Positions 12,149-18,702 of a DNA stretch of 21,706 nucleotides are shown here, piece by piece; within the stretch, counting starts at the first letter, position 1, and each line of letters opens with the position of its first letter. The translations under genes and the position numbers were made by a program. The notes beneath the pieces were generated by a model. The model made no database searches. It was not told the DNA's origin and worked only from the letters and a program-made list of their open reading frames with translations. The stretch comes from a virus: positions 1 to 21,706 of the IMG/VR virus record IMGVR_UViG_3300042327_000381. One strand, 5' to 3'.

Positions 12149-12383
12149 TGCCACAGGGCTATCGCCCGTCGAATTCGTGGAATGCGAAGTGTGTGGAGGC
12201 CGTGCGGTTGACATCCACCACATCCAACCGAGAGGAATGGGAGGGAGCAAGAGCCGTGACGTAATAGAAAATCTGATGGCGGTATGCCGACCTTGCCACC
12301 ACGAAGCCGACTTTGGCACTAAACTATCAAAAGAGTACCTATATGAAATCCACTTACAGTACCTATCACGGATTCTCCCTTGA
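12111..12383 (+). CDS. HNH endonuclease
   Basis: From GTG 12111 the protein has 90 residues; ATG 12120 is an alternative start. It shows a compact HNH domain: C25-x-x-C28, DIHHI (34-38), an Asn at 54 in ENLMAVC, and C59-x-x-C62 followed by HH. The histidines and Asn form the metal-dependent nicking centre, and the four cysteines hold a structural zinc. HNH proteins encoded close to a terminase, as here, work with it in DNA packaging in phages such as HK97 (gp74). A free-standing homing or repair role cannot be excluded. Three genes separate it from the small terminase subunit. Confidence 0.8.
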   Translation: MSVMVKHKKVYFDATGLSPVEFVECEVCGGRAVDIHHIQPRGMGGSKSRDVIENLMAVCRPCHHEADFGTKLSKEYLYEIHLQYLSRILP

Positions 12384-12558
12384 CACCGTCATCGGTTCCT
12401 ACTACATTATGCGTATCAACGTATCGATGGCGGGCATTATGCTTCACCATTACGAGGTGTACAGACGAAAGGGAAAGGACTTCTTTTTGGAGTACCAGAG
12501 CGAGGAGATGAACGATGACGCCTTCAACGATTGCGTGAACTACATCCGCCTCAAATGA
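12343..12558 (+). CDS. Small unknown protein
   Basis: This 71-residue protein is read from ATG 12343 (MKSTYSTYHGFSLDTV), within the end of the HNH gene; a start at 12313 would add ten residues and deepen the overlap. It is a mixed, aromatic-rich sequence with a hydrophobic stretch (INVSMAGIMLHHYEVY) and an acidic end (EYQSEEMNDDAFNDCVNYI). There is no recognised family. It overlaps the glycosyltransferase start by four bases. Confidence 0.55.
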   Translation: MKSTYSTYHGFSLDTVIGSYYIMRINVSMAGIMLHHYEVYRRKGKDFFLEYQSEEMNDDAFNDCVNYIRLK

Positions 12559-13076
12559 TACACATCCTCACGCCCTGCTCTCGTCCGTGGAACCTTGTGA
12601 TGATAGCCCCAAGCATTCCACCCAAATGCAGCTGGAAGGTGGCCTTTGATAAATCAACAGGCGTACAATCAAGAGGCAAATGGTATACGTCTCAATTCAC
12701 TGGCAGCTGGGGTCATCCTGTACGGAACGAAATGCTCTCCCGCCTAAAGGCCAAGCCAGACGATTACATCCTCTTTCTCGACGATGACAACCTCATCCAC
12801 CCCAACTGGTACGAACACATCCAAGGAAGCACCGCAGATATGGTCACGTGGGGGCAGGAGAACAAGGACGGCTCCCTCCGACTGCGAGCAACAGACCAGC
12901 CACAGATAGGCAATATCGATATGGCTTCCTTTATGGTGAAGTATAAAATCGCCAAGCAACTGAAATTCACCGACGTATACGAGGCAGATGGTATCTTTGC
13001 AATGCAGGCAGCCCAAAAAGCGAGCGACATTCAAGTAATAAACGAAAGCATTTCATACTACAACTACCTAAAATGA
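12555..13076 (+). CDS. Glycosyltransferase, GT-A fold (GT2-like)
   Basis: This 173-residue protein starts at ATG 12555. It carries a GT-A nucleotide-sugar site: YILFLDDDNLIHPNW (71-85) with the metal-binding D-x-D, then NIDMASFMV (120-128) and YEADGIF (142-148), segments that match the acceptor side of small GT2-type enzymes. At 173 residues it is a minimal catalytic domain. It would transfer a sugar from a nucleotide donor, but the acceptor is unknown: phage DNA bases, a virion protein or a host glycan are possible. A second, GT-B-type glycosyltransferase lies after the large terminase gene, so the two may act together. Confidence 0.7.
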   Translation: MIHILTPCSRPWNLVMIAPSIPPKCSWKVAFDKSTGVQSRGKWYTSQFTGSWGHPVRNEMLSRLKAKPDDYILFLDDDNLIHPNWYEHIQGSTADMVTWGQENKDGSLRLRATDQPQIGNIDMASFMVKYKIAKQLKFTDVYEADGIFAMQAAQKASDIQVINESISYYNYLK

Positions 13077-13303
13077 AAGCAACTTTGACCTATAAGGTGG
13101 AGACCCACGAACAGGAGGCCATCTTCAAACGAGCAGTACGTTCCGAGGACGCTTGGAACTCCCTCTGGGAGACCGAACTATTCTTGCATACAATGGTGCA
13201 GGAAGCCAAGCACGAATACGAGCTGATTCTTTGGAAACAAGCGCAGTCCGTATTCCGCAACATCCTACAAACGAACTCAATATCTCTGGAGAATGAGTAC
13301 TAA
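13073..13303 (+). CDS. Small protein, likely paralogue of the gene at 11310
   Basis: This 76-residue protein starts MKATLTYKVETHEQEAIF and contains LWETELFLHTMVQEAK and QSVFRNILQTNSISL, the same order of features as the 11310 gene product. Both have the MKA-x-L start, an EQE segment, an LW pair and a final Q-V-x-x-x-I-x-x-L helix. Function is unknown. It overlaps the preceding gene by 4 and the small terminase gene by 11 bases. Confidence 0.65.
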   Translation: MKATLTYKVETHEQEAIFKRAVRSEDAWNSLWETELFLHTMVQEAKHEYELILWKQAQSVFRNILQTNSISLENEY

Positions 13304-13640
13304 AACGGACATTACAAAAAGGGCAATGATTGAAGCCCTCGAAAAGTCGCTTGGTATTGTGTCTACCGCAGCACGAGTGGTAGGCATCAGCCGCAATACG
13401 CACTACGAATGGTACCGTGAAGACCCCAAGTACAAGCAAGAGGTAGACGCTATCGCAGATATGGCGATTGACTTTGCGGAGTCCTCCCTTCACAACCAGA
13501 TAAAGGACGGCAACCCTACCTCCACCATCTTCTACTTAAAGACAAAGGGCAAGAGCCGTGGCTATGTAGAACGGCAGGAGATAGAACACCACGCAGACAA
13601 ATCCTTCAAGGTCACCATTGTCGGAGATACGAACGAATAA
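13293..13640 (+). CDS. terS: Terminase small subunit (helix-turn-helix type)
   Basis: This 115-residue protein has an N-terminal DNA-binding helix-turn-helix (residues ~12-45: MIEALEKSLGIVSTAARVVG, then ISRNTHYEWYREDPKY), a central helical region (DMAIDFAESSLHNQI), and a TSTIFYLKTKGKSRGYVER segment typical of small terminase subunits and phage repressor-like helpers of this length. It would bind the packaging site of phage DNA and load the large subunit. Position directly before the large terminase gene, with a 23-base overlap, supports this strongly. Confidence 0.8.
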   Translation: MSTKTDITKRAMIEALEKSLGIVSTAARVVGISRNTHYEWYREDPKYKQEVDAIADMAIDFAESSLHNQIKDGNPTSTIFYLKTKGKSRGYVERQEIEHHADKSFKVTIVGDTNE

Positions 13641-14775
13641 GGTCTTTGCCCACCTACTGCGGAGCGACAAGCGCATCACAGTAGAGCAGGGTGGAACTCG
13701 GAGCGGGAAGACGTATAACATCCTACTCTGGGTTATTTTTCATTATTGTGCTACCAACAGGGACAAGGTGGTCACGGTATGCAGAAAGACGTTCCCGTCT
13801 CTACGTGCATCGGTGATGCGTGACTTCATCGACATACTGCGAGCGCACGACCTGTATCGGGAAGAAGACCACAATATGTCCAACCACGAATACCAGCTCA
13901 ATGGTAACCTGGTGGAGTTCATATCTCTTGACCAACCGCAAAAGATACGGGGACGCAAACGGAACCTCCTATACATTAACGAGGCGAACGAACTGTTCTT
14001 TGAGGACTGGCAGCAGCTCATCTTCCGTACGGACGGCAAAATCATTCTGGACTACAACCCCTCCGACTCGTTCCACTGGATATACGACAAGGTACTGACC
14101 CGTGACGATTGTGACTTCTACCAAACGACCTACAAAGACAACCCGTTTCTGGATGCCGTCATCATTGACGAAATTGAACGCCTCCAGTTTACGGACGAGG
14201 ACTACTGGCGGGTTTATGGTCTGGGGGAACGTGGCAGCAACCGAGCAGCAGTATTCTCCTTCTCAGCAAGCGACATCCCAAAAGAAGCAAAACTACTGGC
14301 ATATGGAATGGACTTCGGTTACACAAACGACCCAACCTCCCTCGTGGGTGTCTACGAGTACGGGGATGCTCTTTATATGGACGAACTCATCTACCGCACG
14401 GGGATGACGAACAGGGACATCCACAACGTCCTGACCGACCTCGGCATCAGCAGATATGCGGAAATCTTTGCCGATAGCGCAGAACCGAAATCTATTGACG
14501 AGCTGCACCGCTTTGGGTGGAACGTGAAGCCCACCGCCAAAGGCCCAGATTCCGTAATGGCGGGGATTGATATGATGAAACGCTTTCGCTTACTGGCTAC
14601 CCCACGAAGCACGAACCTAATCAAGGAACTCCAGAACTACAAGTGGGCGGAGGACAAGAACGGGAACCTGCTCAATAAACCGATGGACGCTTTCAACCAC
14701 GCCTGCGATGCTGCGAGATATGCGGTATTTAATAAGAAGGCAAACCCTAACTTTGGACGATACACTTTGAGATGA
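13618..14775 (+). CDS. terL: Terminase large subunit
   Basis: This 385-residue protein begins at TTG 13618; no ATG or GTG lies between there and the Walker A loop, so TTG is supported. Walker A is GGTRSGKT (25-32), Walker B and the catalytic Glu are in LLYINEAN (117-124, Glu122), and ILDYNPSDSFHW (143-154) is the coupling region. The nuclease part has GMDFGYTNDP (230-239, Asp232), FADSAEP (284-290, Asp286) and HACDAARYA (361-369, Asp364). The ATPase drives DNA into the capsid and the RNase H-like nuclease cuts the concatemer. Order and length resemble PBSX-type terminases. It overlaps the next gene by four bases. Confidence 0.93.
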   Translation: MSEIRTNKVFAHLLRSDKRITVEQGGTRSGKTYNILLWVIFHYCATNRDKVVTVCRKTFPSLRASVMRDFIDILRAHDLYREEDHNMSNHEYQLNGNLVEFISLDQPQKIRGRKRNLLYINEANELFFEDWQQLIFRTDGKIILDYNPSDSFHWIYDKVLTRDDCDFYQTTYKDNPFLDAVIIDEIERLQFTDEDYWRVYGLGERGSNRAAVFSFSASDIPKEAKLLAYGMDFGYTNDPTSLVGVYEYGDALYMDELIYRTGMTNRDIHNVLTDLGISRYAEIFADSAEPKSIDELHRFGWNVKPTAKGPDSVMAGIDMMKRFRLLATPRSTNLIKELQNYKWAEDKNGNLLNKPMDAFNHACDAARYAVFNKKANPNFGRYTLR

Positions 14776-15692
14776 TATTAGTTGTAGGTCAACCAAACGG
14801 AGTTTACTACCACCGACTCCAAGTTCCTTACGAGGATTTGTTAATGCGTGGTTTTGCAGTGAAGTTCGGCACGATTGCCGACCTCGACCAGTTGAAGGGG
14901 CATATCACGCACCTCGTGGTGAATCGGGGTCTGGCAACAAAAGACCACAACAAGTTCAAAGCCCTGCTGCGGAGTTACGACATCAAGTTCATCGTTGACT
15001 TGGATGACTGGTGGAACCTGCCCACCGACCACGTGAACAAGTCACTTGCAAAGGGAACGCAGATTCTCAACTCGCTTAAAATAGCGGACGAGATTCACAC
15101 CACGAACGAGTACCTCGCCGAGAAGATTCAAAAGATAAATCCATACGTTCCAATCTACATCCTGCCGAATGCGATCGACCCACGGCGGGAGCAATGGACA
15201 ACAGAGAAGACCACGGAGGAGTTGACCATCGGGTACCTCGGTGCCTTGCATCACGACTACGACCTCAAGTGGAATGAGATTGACCTGTCAGCTCACAACT
15301 CGTATTCAATCGAATACTACCAACAGGCGATTGGTACACGGCAGGCATTCGAGAAAAAGAACTACGAGAATTACGGGGAACTGTACAGGCAGGTGGACGT
15401 GTCCATCGCACCACTCGCACCAACCGAATTTAACCGATGCAAGTCCAACCTCAAAGCGTTGGAGGCAGGATTCACCAAGACCTGTATCATCGCACAAAAG
15501 ATGCACCCGTATACGCCTCTGTTGAACGATAGCAACTCAATCCTTTGCCGTACTCCGAGTGACTGGAGGGAAGCCCTTGCGTCCATAACAAAAGAGAAAG
15601 CGCAGGAGCTGGCCGAGAACCTGTATCACGACGTGCAATTTTTTGACATTGAGAATATCAATAACACCCGACAGGAATGCTTCGTAAAGTAA
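14772..15692 (+). CDS. Glycosyltransferase, GT-B fold (GT4-like)
   Basis: This 306-residue protein has an N-terminal Rossmann half ending in FIVDLDDWWNLP (73-84), a linking helix KIADEIHTTNEYLAEKI (103-119), YILPNAID (129-136), the start of the second Rossmann half TIGYLGALHHD (152-162), and CKSNLKALEAG (223-233), the K-x-x-K-x-x-E-like donor-site helix of GT4 enzymes. It transfers a sugar from a nucleotide donor; the acceptor is unknown. It lies between the large terminase subunit and the tail genes, an unusual place, and overlaps both neighbours. A second glycosyltransferase of a different fold lies on the other side of the terminase genes. Confidence 0.75.
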   Translation: MILVVGQPNGVYYHRLQVPYEDLLMRGFAVKFGTIADLDQLKGHITHLVVNRGLATKDHNKFKALLRSYDIKFIVDLDDWWNLPTDHVNKSLAKGTQILNSLKIADEIHTTNEYLAEKIQKINPYVPIYILPNAIDPRREQWTTEKTTEELTIGYLGALHHDYDLKWNEIDLSAHNSYSIEYYQQAIGTRQAFEKKNYENYGELYRQVDVSIAPLAPTEFNRCKSNLKALEAGFTKTCIIAQKMHPYTPLLNDSNSILCRTPSDWREALASITKEKAQELAENLYHDVQFFDIENINNTRQECFVK

Positions 15693-16339
15693 TCGTACCC
15701 ACCGAACTCGCTGACATCACGCTAAAGGATTACCAGCGTTTTATGGGGGCAAACCCCACGGATGACACCTTTAACCAACTGGCTCTGTCTATCTTCTGCG
15801 GAATCGATGCGGAGGAGTACCCGCTATTCCCAAAGGCGCAACTGGAGGAGATTGAAACGCTTGTGCAGTTCACCTTGAACGAGAAGCCAGATCTCAAGCG
15901 CATCATCAAAATAGGTGACGTTGAGTACGGCTTTCACCCCAACTTGGAGGACATCACCACGGGCGAGTTTATTGATGCACAGGAATACCTCAAGGACTCC
16001 ATCAAGAACGCCACCAAATGGCTTGGTGTGCTGTACCGACCAATCACACAGAAGGCCGCAGGACGCTACGAGATCGAGGCGTACAACCCAGCGAAACACG
16101 ACGGAGCAGCATTCGAGAATGTAACGATGGACATCGTGGAGGGGTGTCGACTTTTTTTTACTCGTTTGCAACTATCATTACAGATAGGTACCCTACTGTC
16201 TTCGAGTCCGAACCCAGCGACCAAAGAGCTGCGGACATCAAATCCCAGTTCTCTAAAAAATGGGGATGGTTTGCAGTCATCCATCAACTTGCTGGCGGAA
16301 ATGTACTCAATAGTGAGGCCGTCACGAATCTCCCGCTGA
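15677..16339 (+). CDS. Putative tail assembly chaperone, zero-frame product (frameshift gene)
   Basis: The zero-frame product has 220 residues. The first ~160 look like a good protein (VPTELADITLKDYQRFMGAN, then ITTGEFIDAQEYL, RPITQKAAGRYEIEAY). After a run of eight T (16152-16159) the frame becomes Ser/Leu/Asn-rich and resembles out-of-frame sequence, whereas the -1 frame carries a convincing 86-residue continuation to 16419. A -1 slip on T TTT TTT would therefore give a 247-residue fusion. Tail assembly chaperones of long-tailed phages are made this way, in two forms, upstream of the tape measure gene. A sequencing or assembly error in the T-run is the main alternative. The chaperone name is inferred; the frameshift is read directly from the sequence. 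Confidence 0.6.
   Translation: MLRKVIVPTELADITLKDYQRFMGANPTDDTFNQLALSIFCGIDAEEYPLFPKAQLEEIETLVQFTLNEKPDLKRIIKIGDVEYGFHPNLEDITTGEFIDAQEYLKDSIKNATKWLGVLYRPITQKAAGRYEIEAYNPAKHDGAAFENVTMDIVEGCRLFFTRLQLSLQIGTLLSSSPNPATKELRTSNPSSLKNGDGLQSSINLLAEMYSIVRPSRISR
16153..16159 (+). other. Putative -1 ribosomal frameshift site (T TTT TTT)
   Basis: The zero frame reads CTT TTT TTT ACT. The heptamer T TTT TTT fits the X XXY YYZ rule, and a one-base backward slip continues as TAC TCG TTT into a long open frame. No strong downstream stem was identified by eye. Confidence 0.6.
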
Positions 16340-16419
16340 ACCAATGCCTTACTTGGCTTGCTTACGAAGTTGACAAGGCACGAGTCGACCAAGCCCTGAT
16401 GCGACAGCAAAGCAGGTAG
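16159..16419 (+). CDS. Frameshift extension of the putative tail assembly chaperone (-1 frame)
   Basis: From base 16159 the -1 frame reads YSFATIITDRYPTVFE and continues for 86 residues to a TAG at 16417-16419. It contains FSKKWGWFAVIHQLAGGN and LNQCLTWLAYEVDKARVDQ, which is well-formed helical protein. No sensible start codon stands in front of it, so it is most likely made only as a C-terminal fusion to the gene at 15677. The W/Y-rich pattern is common in the second chaperone of tail assembly pairs. Confidence 0.6.
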   Translation, partial: YSFATIITDRYPTVFESEPSDQRAADIKSQFSKKWGWFAVIHQLAGGNVLNSEAVTNLPLNQCLTWLAYEVDKARVDQALMRQQSR

Positions 16420-16433
16420 GGGGTTTTATAGTT

Positions 16434-16901
16434 ATGAAATACGGATACTATCAACTCTGCGAGGCGTTGCAATCGGCAGCGACCTCGGCTGATTATATTA
16501 CGACTACGACTTGGGGAAACATCTTTGACGTTGATATGCGTAAGATGACCCTCTTTCCCCTGTGTCATATCTTGGTGGGGAACGCCACCGTCAACGAACG
16601 GACAGTCACCTACGAGGTTGACCTTCTGGTGATGGACGTAGTGGACTACTCTAAGCAAGACCCGAACGTAGACCCGTACTCATTTCAAGGGGTAGCGATT
16701 AAGCAGGACATCTACCACCGTGCGCTCTTTTCAGCGCAGCAAATGATTGCATCCCTCCGCAGAGGTGCTTTGTATTCCGATGGCTTTGAGTTGGTGAACG
16801 ACCCCGTATGCGAGCCGATTGATGAGGACTACGAGAACACCCTTTGCGGGTGGAAGTTCACCCTCCAAATTATGACCCCGAACCCGACAATCATCTGCTG
16901 A
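16434..16901 (+). CDS. Putative tail completion / terminator protein
   Basis: This 155-residue protein starts at ATG 16434 after a 14-base gap, one of the few gaps in this module. It has YYQLCEALQSAATSADYI near the start, a beta strand pair with TYEVDLLVMDVVDYSKQD (about 61-78), a helix SAQQMIASLRRG and the end segment GWKFTLQIMTPNPTIIC. This layout resembles phage neck/tail completion proteins of the gp-U/SPP1-gp17 type, which cap the tail tube, but recognition is by general form and position. It overlaps the next gene by one base (TGATG). Confidence 0.55.
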   Translation: MKYGYYQLCEALQSAATSADYITTTTWGNIFDVDMRKMTLFPLCHILVGNATVNERTVTYEVDLLVMDVVDYSKQDPNVDPYSFQGVAIKQDIYHRALFSAQQMIASLRRGALYSDGFELVNDPVCEPIDEDYENTLCGWKFTLQIMTPNPTIIC

Positions 16902-17413
16902 TGGCGTCTGGAAAGCCCGACTTAAAGAAAGCCGAGAACACCAAGTTTGCCCTTGACAAATTTGGGAAGTACCTCGTGCAGCAATCACGGGCGAACCTAA
17001 CCAAGCAGAAAAAGAACGTCACCAAGAACCTGTACAACTCCCTTGCCTACGAAACGAAGGTGAACCCCCGCTCCATTGAGTTCGACTTCTTGATGGCTGA
17101 ATACGGGGAGTGGGTAGATAAGGGAAGGAAGAAGGGCAAGATGCCTCCGTTCGGGGCAATCTATGCGTGGGTAGCACGGCGCAAGATTCAATTCAAGGAC
17201 ACCAAGACAAAGAAGTTCCTGTCCTACTCCCAGACCGCCAGTATGGTGATGCTGAAAATTAAGAACAAAGGAATCGACCCAACCTACTTCTATTCACGCC
17301 CCTTTCAACTGGGGTACGAGAAACTGCCAGATGAGATACGCCAAGCATACGAGCTGGACGTGATGCAGTTCCTTGAATTTACAATAAACGAATTGAACAA
17401 AAAATATAAGTAA
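16901..17413 (+). CDS. HK97 gp10-like neck / head-tail joining protein
   Basis: From ATG 16901 (TGATG overlap) the protein has 170 residues. It begins with a basic helical part (LKKAENTKFALDKFGKYLVQ), then EYGEWVDKGRKKGKMPP (67-83) and AIYAWVARRKIQF, ending with IDPTYFYSRPFQLGY and a long C-terminal helix. The Y-G-x-W-V-D-x-G-R-x-x-G-K-x-P-P segment and the late RPF motif are typical of HK97 gp10-like and related neck proteins that join head and tail. The next gene starts at its last base (TAATG). Confidence 0.65.
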   Translation: MASGKPDLKKAENTKFALDKFGKYLVQQSRANLTKQKKNVTKNLYNSLAYETKVNPRSIEFDFLMAEYGEWVDKGRKKGKMPPFGAIYAWVARRKIQFKDTKTKKFLSYSQTASMVMLKIKNKGIDPTYFYSRPFQLGYEKLPDEIRQAYELDVMQFLEFTINELNKKYK

Positions 17414-18702
17414 TGGCCATCACTATAGTACAACAACCACCCGCCTACGCCTTCGGCAGTTCACCTATGGTGTACGGACTGGACTCTACGGCATACGCAT
17501 CTACGGGCTTTGCCTACATTGCAGACGTATTCGTGTGGACGGGTTCCATTGCATCCGTTCCTGCGAGTTACACGTACCGCTTCAAGCTGCGCCCCGATCC
17601 CGTTTCCGCTCGTTATGGGTACTTGGATATTCGGAACGTGGTTGACCAGTACCTATCTGCTACCACGATAGCCCACGATGACGGCACGGCACAGAACAAC
17701 GTGGCCTCTGTCGTGAACGTGCAGGTGAAGTTTCGTGAGTACACCAATAGCGGTGGACTTTCTGGCGTGCTGGCTACATCGAGCAGCATTCGTGCATACG
17801 ATGGATGGAGTGAGGTGAGTGATGGACTGAATGTGAATCTTGAAACGCAAACGGGAGGCATACTGACCTCGATGCCGCAGTCCCCTTCTTGGGTTCCTAT
17901 CTGGGAGGAGCAGCAGATGACGCTTGGAGTGATGCTCGGCTCTACTCCGCCGCCAGACCGCATACAAGTAAACTACTCGGACGGCACCTACGGGACGCTA
18001 TTGTTCTCTACCTTGTCCGTGACGGGAGGCAACAACTCGCAGAACTGGATGTGGTTTATTCCTATTGGAATCACCAACCTAAACGCTTCTGCTATTGACC
18101 GAAAACCAGAGGACGTTGCGAACCTGCAATGGTATACGATTGACTTCCAACAGGGCTACGCTGCGGCATACGAGACCCGTGTACTTGCTGATGGCGGCGT
18201 ATGCGAGGGGCTTGCCTGCTTACAAGCAGCACTCATTGAACTGGCAGGAATCCAAAGCACCTACAAGTTTGAGGTTCAATGCGAGCCACGCTACACCCCG
18301 CTTACTATTGCCTTCCAAAATAGGTACGGGGCGTGGGATTATTTGCTCGTGCAAAAGAAGTCCGTGGAGAGCATCAATATCGAGCGAGATACCTATACCG
18401 CAAATGTTATTACTCGTTCAGCAGGAACCGCCTCAATACCCTCATACGCAGCGTCAAAGCAATACTTCAACACGCAAGGCCAAGAGCAACTGATTGTGAA
18501 CACGGGATTCATTTCGGAAGGGATGAATGAGATGGTGAAAGATATGATGCTTTCCTCCACCTTGCAGTTGGTGGAGCAGCAGCAGGGCGTAATTTTGAAG
18601 GATACGCAGGTCACCTACAAGACCTCCGTGAATGACAACCTCGTGCAGTACACCTTCACTTTGGAATACGCAAACCCTGTGAAAAACAAACTATGGCTCT
18701 AA
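17413..18702 (+). CDS. Large tail structural protein
   Basis: This 429-residue protein is rich in beta strands and in Ser, Thr, Tyr and Gln, with no membrane segment, as expected for a virion protein. It opens MAITIVQQPPAYAFGSSPMV, and contains FKLRPDPVSARYGYLDIRNVV and FQNRYGAWDYLLVQKKSVES (about 298-317), patterns I associate with tail or baseplate proteins of Bacteroidota phages. It lies between the neck genes and the 862-residue protein and tape measure. Whether it is a tube, baseplate or tip protein cannot be told. It overlaps the next gene by ten bases. Confidence 0.6.
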   Translation: MAITIVQQPPAYAFGSSPMVYGLDSTAYASTGFAYIADVFVWTGSIASVPASYTYRFKLRPDPVSARYGYLDIRNVVDQYLSATTIAHDDGTAQNNVASVVNVQVKFREYTNSGGLSGVLATSSSIRAYDGWSEVSDGLNVNLETQTGGILTSMPQSPSWVPIWEEQQMTLGVMLGSTPPPDRIQVNYSDGTYGTLLFSTLSVTGGNNSQNWMWFIPIGITNLNASAIDRKPEDVANLQWYTIDFQQGYAAAYETRVLADGGVCEGLACLQAALIELAGIQSTYKFEVQCEPRYTPLTIAFQNRYGAWDYLLVQKKSVESINIERDTYTANVITRSAGTASIPSYAASKQYFNTQGQEQLIVNTGFISEGMNEMVKDMMLSSTLQLVEQQQGVILKDTQVTYKTSVNDNLVQYTFTLEYANPVKNKLWL

